Shown here one piece after another: positions 59,226 to 64,000 of a DNA stretch of 64,000 nt (positions are counted from its first letter, which is position 1; each line of letters opens with the position of its first letter). The position numbers were made by a program, and so were the translations under genes. This stretch comes from Janthinobacterium rivuli (lineage in GTDB: Bacteria > Pseudomonadota > Gammaproteobacteria > Burkholderiales > Burkholderiaceae_D), in NCBI RefSeq assembly GCF_029690045.1, contig NZ_CP121464.1:372001-436000 (forward strand), read 5' to 3'. Under the pieces are notes generated by a model. The model searched no databases and was not told where the DNA came from. It saw nothing but the letters and a program-made list of their open reading frames with translations.

Positions 59226-60179
59226 ATGGCATTGCCTGTTGCGTTGCAAAACCTCTCCTTACCCGTTATCGCTTCGCCGATGTTCATCGCCAGCGGCCCG
59301 GCCCTCGTCGCGGCGCAGTGCAAGGCCGGCATCGTCGGTTCCTTCCCGGCCTTAAATGCGCGTCCCGCCGAATTGCTCGACACGTGGCTCACGGAGCTGC
59401 AGGCCGAACTGGCCGCCTTCCAGGCCGCCAATCCCGATAAAAAAGTCGGGCCGATCGCCGTCAACCAGATCGTGCACCAGTCGAACGACCGCCTCGCGCA
59501 TGACGTGGAAGTGTGCGTGAAACACCGGATCCCCATCATCATTTCCTCGCTGCGCGCGCCGCCCAAGGAAATGCTCGACGCCATCCACAGCTATGGCGGC
59601 ATCGTGCTGCATGACGTGATCTCGATCCGTCACGCGAAAAAAGCGCTGGAAGCCGGTGTCGATGGCTTGATCCTGGTGGCCAGCGGCGCCGGCGGCCACG
59701 CGGGCACCCTGTCGCCGTTCGCGCTGGTGGGCGAAGTGCGCAAATTTTTCGACGGTCCGCTGGCGCTGTCGGGCTCGATTGCCACGGGCGACGCCGTGCT
59801 GGCCGCGCAAGCGATGGGCGCCGACTTTGCCTACATCGGCTCGCGCTGGCTGGCAACCAAGGAATCGAACGTCAGCGATGGTTACCGCGACGCCATTGTC
59901 GATTCCAGCGCCGCGGACATCGTCTACACCAACCTGTTTACGGGCGTGCACGGCAATTACCTGAAAAAATCGATCGAAGCGGCCGGACTCGATCCGGAAG
60001 CCTTGCCCGAAGCGGACAAGAGCGCGATGAATTTCGGCTCGGGCAGCGCCAAGGCCTGGCGCGACATCTGGGGCGCGGGCCAGGGCGTGGGCTTGATGGA
60101 CGATGTGCCGAGCGTGGAAGAGATGGTGGCGCGGCTGAAAGCCGAATACGATGCGGCGCGCGCGCGGTTGAAGCTGTAA
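59226..60179 (+). CDS. Nitronate monooxygenase (2-nitropropane dioxygenase family)
   Basis: The 317-residue FMN enzyme has PVIASPMFIASGP, GVDGLILVASGAGGHAG (FMN-phosphate loop), and GADFAYIGSRW. It oxidises nitronates, detoxifying nitro compounds. The last codons are part of a 21-bp tandem duplication that continues into the intergenic gap. Confidence 0.9.
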   Translation: MALPVALQNLSLPVIASPMFIASGPALVAAQCKAGIVGSFPALNARPAELLDTWLTELQAELAAFQAANPDKKVGPIAVNQIVHQSNDRLAHDVEVCVKHRIPIIISSLRAPPKEMLDAIHSYGGIVLHDVISIRHAKKALEAGVDGLILVASGAGGHAGTLSPFALVGEVRKFFDGPLALSGSIATGDAVLAAQAMGADFAYIGSRWLATKESNVSDGYRDAIVDSSAADIVYTNLFTGVHGNYLKKSIEAAGLDPEALPEADKSAMNFGSGSAKAWRDIWGAGQGVGLMDDVPSVEEMVARLKAEYDAARARLKL

Positions 60180-60214
60180 CGCTGGTGGTAGTTGCTGTAA
60201 CGCTGGTGGTAGTT
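60173..60214. repeat. Perfect 21-bp tandem duplication at the nitronate monooxygenase stop
   Basis: The 21-bp unit (60173-60193) is repeated exactly at 60194-60214. The first copy contains the stop codon TAA. It adjoins the REP-like pair. It may be a recent slippage event. Confidence 0.9.
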
Positions 60215-60297
60215 GTCGGATTACGGCCTTTGGCCTAATCCGACCTACTCGAACCCGGTGGCGTAGGTCGGATTAGCGCGCAGCGCGTAATCCGATA
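60214..60297. repeat. Paired REP-like (BIME-type) elements
   Basis: Two inverted copies of the GTAGGTCGGATTAG...TAATCCGA element (60214-60248 and 60263-60297) face each other between convergent genes. The same pairing is found at 63449-63529. They may act as bidirectional 3' ends. Confidence 0.88.
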
Positions 60298-60302
60298 AAT
60301 CA

Positions 60303-60896
60303 TCACTCCTGCTTCAAATCCTCAGGCTTGATGGCCCACAGCCCTGGCAGATTGCGCCAGTAGCCATACGCATCCATGCCGAAGCCGACGACGAAGCGGT
60401 TCGGGATGACCAGGCCGACGATGTCGGCTTGTACCGGCTTCTTCTTGCCGATGGCCTTGTCGGCGAACACGGCCAGGATCACTTCCGAGGCGCCCATGTC
60501 CAGCAAGCGCTGCTTGACGTGCGCCAGGGTTTCGCCTTCGTCGAGAATATCGTCGAGCACGATGACGGTGCGGCCCGCTACATTCGAGCGGGGGATGACT
60601 TTCCACACCACCTCGCCACCCTTGTCGTCGTCGCCGTAGCGGCTCACGTGGATGTAGTCGAATTCGAGCGGAAAGCTCAGCTGTGGCAGCAGGTTGCCCG
60701 TAAATACGACGGCGCCGCCCATCACGCCCAGCACCAGCGGGAACTCTTTCGAGTCCTCGGCGTTGAAGCGCGTGTTGAGCACATCGGCCATGCGCGTGAT
60801 CGACGCCTGCACGGTATCTTGGTCGAACAGCAGTTCCGCGTTCTTGATCAGGTCACGGGCACGGTTGTGATGAAATTCTTGCATGGACTCTTGCAT
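60303..60896 (-). CDS. hpt: Hypoxanthine(-guanine) phosphoribosyltransferase
   Basis: The 197-residue transferase has the PRPP-binding motif VIVLDDILDEGETL and a preceding FDYIHVSRYG substrate region. It salvages hypoxanthine and possibly guanine to nucleotides. The stop is 5 bp from the REP-like pair. It is last in the minus-strand group beginning with the ABC genes. Confidence 0.9.
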   Translation of the reverse strand: MQESMQEFHHNRARDLIKNAELLFDQDTVQASITRMADVLNTRFNAEDSKEFPLVLGVMGGAVVFTGNLLPQLSFPLEFDYIHVSRYGDDDKGGEVVWKVIPRSNVAGRTVIVLDDILDEGETLAHVKQRLLDMGASEVILAVFADKAIGKKKPVQADIVGLVIPNRFVVGFGMDAYGYWRNLPGLWAIKPEDLKQE

Positions 60897-60960
60897 GGCG
60901 ATGAATGGGGCTGATGATGAATGCGGGTATTATCCCGCAAACGCCATCCGTGCGCTACGC

Positions 60961-62217
60961 CTAGCTGTAATCGCGCACGTCGTCGATTATTTTTCCATCC
61001 TGCGCCAGGCTGCCCACGGCCACCAGCAGCACGTCGCCGCGCAGCTTGGTCAGTTCGCGGATCGAGCCGATGATGGCTTCCACGCCGCTGGCGTCCGTCG
61101 GATCGTCGACTTCGCAATGCAAAGCCATCTCGTCATTGGCCATGCGCCCGGACACGACCAGCCGCGCCTTCTTGATTTGCGGATGGCGGCGCGCGATGTC
61201 ATGCACCTGCGACGGATGCACGAACATGGCGCGCACCTTGGTGGTCTGGTCGGCGCGTCCCATCCAGCCTTTGATGCGCGTATTCGTGCGCCCGCACGGC
61301 GACTCCGGCGCATCGACCAGCACGGCGGACAGATCGCCCGTGGCGAAGCGGATCAGCGGGTAGTCGGCATTGAAGACGGTGACGACGACTTCGCCCACCT
61401 CGCCCGGCGCGACGGGAATGCCGCTGCCCGGATGGACGATCTCCAGCAGCACGTTTTCATCGACGACCATGCCCGGATTGAGCTTGCCATTGCTGGCCGT
61501 TTCATAGGCGATGCTGCCGATATCGGCCGAGGCATAAGTCTGGAACACGTTCGGCACGCCGTTTTCGGCAAACCAGCTGCGCAAGGACTCGGGCAAGGCT
61601 TCCGCGCCCATCACGGCATTGGTGACGCTGCTGATGTCGGCGCCCATTTCACGCGCCTTCTCGATGATCAGTTTTAAAAATGACGGCGTGCCGATATACG
61701 TGTCGGGCTTCAGGTCGGCCATCGCCTGCACCTGCATTTCCGTCTGGCCGATGCCGGCCGGGATGACGGTGCAGCCGATGCGCGCGGCGCCGCCTTCGAC
61801 CATGAAGGCGGCCGGCGTGAAGTGATACGAAAAGCAGTTCTGCAGCAAGCCGCCGGCGCGCACGCCGGCCGCATACATGGGACGCGCGAAGCGCCACCAG
61901 TCGGGTCCGCGGCCTTCCGGATCGAAGATGGGGCCGGGCGAGACGAACACGCGCGACAGGGCGTTTTTTGGCGTCGTGTTCAAGCCGCCGAACGGCAGCG
62001 CGTCGTGCTGCAATTGCTTGAGGTCGGACTTGCGCGTCACGGGCAGCTGCGCCAGCGCGGCGCGGCTGGTGATGTCGGCCGCGTTGATCCCATCGAGAAT
62101 GCGGGCCCAGCCCGGCGCCTGTTGTGCGCGCGCGATCAGCTGCGGCAGGCCGGCCATCAATTCGCGTTCGCGCGCTTCGGGGGCGCGTGCTTCCAGACTG
62201 TCGAGCGTATCGGTCAT
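60961..62217 (-). CDS. Phenylacetate-CoA-ligase-like AMP-forming enzyme (PaaK-like)
   Basis: The 418-residue protein has the PaaK-type adenylation pattern with YIGTPSFLKLIIEKA, GAEALPESLRSWF and a C-terminal GRADQTTKVRAMFVHP. It likely activates an aromatic or other carboxylate with CoA. It overlaps the YjbR gene by 4 bp. Nearby LivF and substrate-binding genes suggest an imported substrate. Confidence 0.86.
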   Translation of the reverse strand: MTDTLDSLEARAPEARERELMAGLPQLIARAQQAPGWARILDGINAADITSRAALAQLPVTRKSDLKQLQHDALPFGGLNTTPKNALSRVFVSPGPIFDPEGRGPDWWRFARPMYAAGVRAGGLLQNCFSYHFTPAAFMVEGGAARIGCTVIPAGIGQTEMQVQAMADLKPDTYIGTPSFLKLIIEKAREMGADISSVTNAVMGAEALPESLRSWFAENGVPNVFQTYASADIGSIAYETASNGKLNPGMVVDENVLLEIVHPGSGIPVAPGEVGEVVVTVFNADYPLIRFATGDLSAVLVDAPESPCGRTNTRIKGWMGRADQTTKVRAMFVHPSQVHDIARRHPQIKKARLVVSGRMANDEMALHCEVDDPTDASGVEAIIGSIRELTKLRGDVLLVAVGSLAQDGKIIDDVRDYS

Positions 62218-62573
62218 GTTGCTGATTCTCCAATGTCACGTTGCATTTTTTTCGTCAGCCCCGCCACAATCAGGCTGTATGAGCGGTGCAGCAGGGCGGC
62301 CATTTCGTCGTCGTCCAGGGCGTCGGGACTGGCGACCAGCACCCATTTGGCCCGCGCCAGGTAGGGCGCCGGGCGAAAGCCGGGGCGGTCCGTCAATTCC
62401 AGGAAGCGTTCCGCATCAACCTTGAAGCTCATGCCGCGCGTGCTGTGCGCTTCCGCGCCGCACAGGGCGAACAGGCGGCCACCGACGCAAAACGCCAGCA
62501 CGTTGCTCCATTTGATGTCTTCTGTCGCGCCGGGAAAGCCGCGGCACACTTGCTTCGCCCGTTCCAGGTCCAT
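62214..62573 (-). CDS. MmcQ/YjbR family DNA-binding-like protein
   Basis: The 119-residue protein has the CyaY-like fold pattern of YjbR, with the start MDLERAKQVCRGFPGATED and KWVLVASPDALDDDEM. The function is poorly defined. GGGAG precedes the ATG at 62573. It sits between livF and the PaaK-like gene and is coupled to the latter. Confidence 0.82.
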   Translation of the reverse strand: MDLERAKQVCRGFPGATEDIKWSNVLAFCVGGRLFALCGAEAHSTRGMSFKVDAERFLELTDRPGFRPAPYLARAKWVLVASPDALDDDEMAALLHRSYSLIVAGLTKKMQRDIGESAT

Positions 62574-62590
62574 GACGGCAACTCCCGATG

Positions 62591-63418
62591 TCAGGCCAGC
62601 CAGCGCTTGCGGCGGCGGTAGAACTTCATGTCGCGAAAGCTCTTGCGCCCGGCGCTGGAGACGCCCAGGTAAAACTCTTTGACGTCTTCGTTGCTGGCCA
62701 GTTCCTGCGCTTGCCCTTCCATCACGACTCTGCCGTTTTCCAGGATGTAGCCGAAGTCGGCGTAGCGCAGGGCCACATTGGTGTTCTGCTCGGCCAGCAG
62801 GAAAGAGACGTTTTCCTTGTGGTTCAAATCCTTGACGATGCCGAAGATCTCTTCGACGATCTGCGGCGCGATGCCCATCGACGGTTCGTCCAGTAAAATC
62901 ATCGACGGCTTGGCCATCAGCGCGCGGCCGATGGCGCACATCTGCTGCTCGCCGCCCGAGGTGTAGCCGGCCTGGCTGCTGCGCCGCGTTTTCAGACGCG
63001 GAAAATAGTGATAGACCTTGTCCAGCGCGTCTTTCAGTTCGCCGCGCGACAGGCTGCGCGTGTAGGCGCCCGTCAAGAGGTTTTCCTCGATCGTGAGGTG
63101 GCCGAAACAGTGGCGCCCTTCCATCACTTGCGACAGGCCCCGCTTGACCAGTTCATTCGGCGTCAATTGATCCACGCGCTCGCCCTTGAACTGGACTTCG
63201 CCCTTGGTGACGTCGCCCCGTTCGCCGCGCAGCAGGGTCGAGATGGTTTTCAGGGTGGTCGACTTGCCGGCGCCGTTGGCGCCCAGCAGCGCCACGATCT
63301 TGCCCTGCGGGACCTGCAGCGACACGCCCTTCAGGACCAGGATCACGTGGTCGTAGATGACTTCGATATTGTTCACCGACAGGTAGGGCGGCGGTATTTC
63401 AGTGGCAGTATGGTTCAT
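62591..63418 (-). CDS. livF: ABC transporter ATP-binding protein, LivF type
   Basis: The 275-residue ATPase has Walker A GANGAGKST (about 45-53), the signature YTSGGEQQMCAIGRAL, and Walker B ILLDEPSMG. A basic C-terminal extension of about 25 residues (SFRDMKFYRRRKRW) is longer than usual for LivF. The substrate-binding gene lies upstream across a REP pair. Confidence 0.9.
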   Translation of the reverse strand: MNHTATEIPPPYLSVNNIEVIYDHVILVLKGVSLQVPQGKIVALLGANGAGKSTTLKTISTLLRGERGDVTKGEVQFKGERVDQLTPNELVKRGLSQVMEGRHCFGHLTIEENLLTGAYTRSLSRGELKDALDKVYHYFPRLKTRRSSQAGYTSGGEQQMCAIGRALMAKPSMILLDEPSMGIAPQIVEEIFGIVKDLNHKENVSFLLAEQNTNVALRYADFGYILENGRVVMEGQAQELASNEDVKEFYLGVSSAGRKSFRDMKFYRRRKRWLA

Positions 63419-63448
63419 GGCTGCTTCGTTTTCATAGGTGGTGGTGCT

Positions 63449-63529
63449 TGTCGGATTACGGCCTGCGGCCTAATCCGACCTACGTCGTATCCAGGTAGGT
63501 CGGATTAGCGCAACGCGCGTAATCCGACA
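63449..63529. repeat. Paired REP-like (BIME-type) elements between the binding protein and livF
   Basis: The two inverted elements (63449-63483 and 63495-63529) repeat the arrangement at 60214-60297, here between co-directional genes. They could reduce livF expression relative to the binding protein. Confidence 0.88.
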
Positions 63530-63545
63530 CCACCCCGAAAGCCGC

Positions 63546-64000
63546 TTACTTCATGCACGCCGGCGTGATCTTTTTCTCGTCGGCGTACTTGCCCGACGAT
63601 TCCTCGACCAGTTTGCGCACCAGGGCCTTGTCGCCGACGATCCATTTCGGCGTGATGGCGGTCCACTTCTTGCCATCCCACTGCTGCACTTTCACGGCGC
63701 CCGAGCCTTCATGGTCGTCGCAGCTGGTTTTCACGGTGGGGAACATGCCCAGCGCGCCGACGGCCTTCTGGCGCGCATCGTCGACGTTCAGGTTTTCCAG
63801 GCCCCAGCGCATCTGCTCGCCCGTGATCGGCTTGCCCTTGCCGAATTTTTCCTGCGCCGCGCGGATCGCTTCCACCCACAGGATGCCGGCCGTCACGCCG
63901 CGCATGTGGTAGACGGAGCCGATGCGCGACTGGTCGGACAGGTTGCCCTTGCCGGACGCGTAGAGTTTTTTGCGGATGTCGTCCAGCACCGGGTAGTTGC
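63546..64000 (-). CDS. ABC transporter substrate-binding protein (branched-chain amino-acid type), C-terminal part
   Basis: Only the last 151 or so residues are inside the window; the start is beyond the right edge. The sequence (YHMRGVTAGILWVEAIRAAQ, LENLNVDDARQ, ending in ITPACMK) fits the C-terminal lobe of LivK-type periplasmic proteins in aromatic or branched-chain uptake systems. It is first in the minus-strand group with livF, yjbR and the PaaK-like ligase. Confidence 0.85.
   Translation of the reverse strand, partial: NYPVLDDIRKKLYASGKGNLSDQSRIGSVYHMRGVTAGILWVEAIRAAQEKFGKGKPITGEQMRWGLENLNVDDARQKAVGALGMFPTVKTSCDDHEGSGAVKVQQWDGKKWTAITPKWIVGDKALVRKLVEESSGKYADEKKITPACMK

Noticed and set aside
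60214..63529. Insertion-sequence ends
   Set aside because: The inverted pairs are only about 80 bp, contain no transposase, and match the REP/BIME pattern better.

Overview
The window looks like a chromosomal segment from a GC-rich betaproteobacterium of the Oxalobacteraceae (Janthinobacterium/Massilia/Duganella type). This is inferred from protein character, from the order mnmG-rsmG-parA-parB-atpIBEFHAGDC, and from the intergenic repeat style; no database search was possible. The first 13 kb is an origin-proximal core block: two near-consensus parS sites, the tRNA-modification and 16S-methylation pair mnmG-rsmG, parAB, and the complete F1Fo ATP synthase operon with a strong promoter and a terminator. 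At the extreme left, on the minus strand, a two-hairpin guanidine-II (mini-ykkC) riboswitch candidate precedes a guanidinium exporter (gdx), which is followed 10 bp later by a nuoA that has no nuoB beside it, then by the start of an iron-type alcohol dehydrogenase.

From 13 to 22 kb lie an rsgA-type GTPase with an unusually hairpin-rich leader, and a divergent gene set that joins polyamine enzymes to membrane proteins. One arm is DUF350 - SPFH/band-7 - zinc-ribbon DUF4178 - a 56-residue Ser/Gly-rich membrane peptide - AdoMet decarboxylase (speD) - lipoprotein. The other arm is a membrane-fused aminopropyltransferase overlapping a Tat-exported FAD oxidoreductase. This is the best candidate in the window for a poorly described system.

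From 22 to 43 kb is a sugar-oxidation island: chvE-mmsA-mmsB (multiple monosaccharide ABC importer) diverges from a FAH-family dehydratase, an SDR sugar dehydrogenase, a XylD-type dehydratase, xylFGH, an AraC-type XylR, a mutarotase-like protein, a dgoK kinase, an arabinonate-type dehydratase, an SMP-30 lactonase and a KDPG/KDPGal aldolase. A CoA-binding protein, PPK2 and a semialdehyde dehydrogenase follow. Together they could take pentoses and galactose through non-phosphorylative oxidative routes to 2-oxoglutarate and to pyruvate plus triose phosphate. Two dyad sequences sharing an 18-of-22-base core sit before chvE and before dgoK and may be operators of one regulator.

From 43 to 64 kb are housekeeping and accessory genes: two PHB-depolymerase-like esterases (one next to a ribbon-helix-helix regulator), glutathione peroxidase, a pabB-pabC fusion, slmA, a HAD nucleotidase, a TraB/GumN protein, tRNA-Thr(GGT), argB, a hybrid histidine kinase with an HD-GYP response regulator, DUF1289, an MBL hydrolase, nitronate monooxygenase, a hypoxanthine phosphoribosyltransferase, a PaaK-like ligase, a YjbR protein, and the livF/substrate-binding part of a branched-chain amino-acid type ABC importer that runs off the right edge. 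Several intergenic repeat families are scattered from 29 kb to the right end, two of them with base-paired cores.
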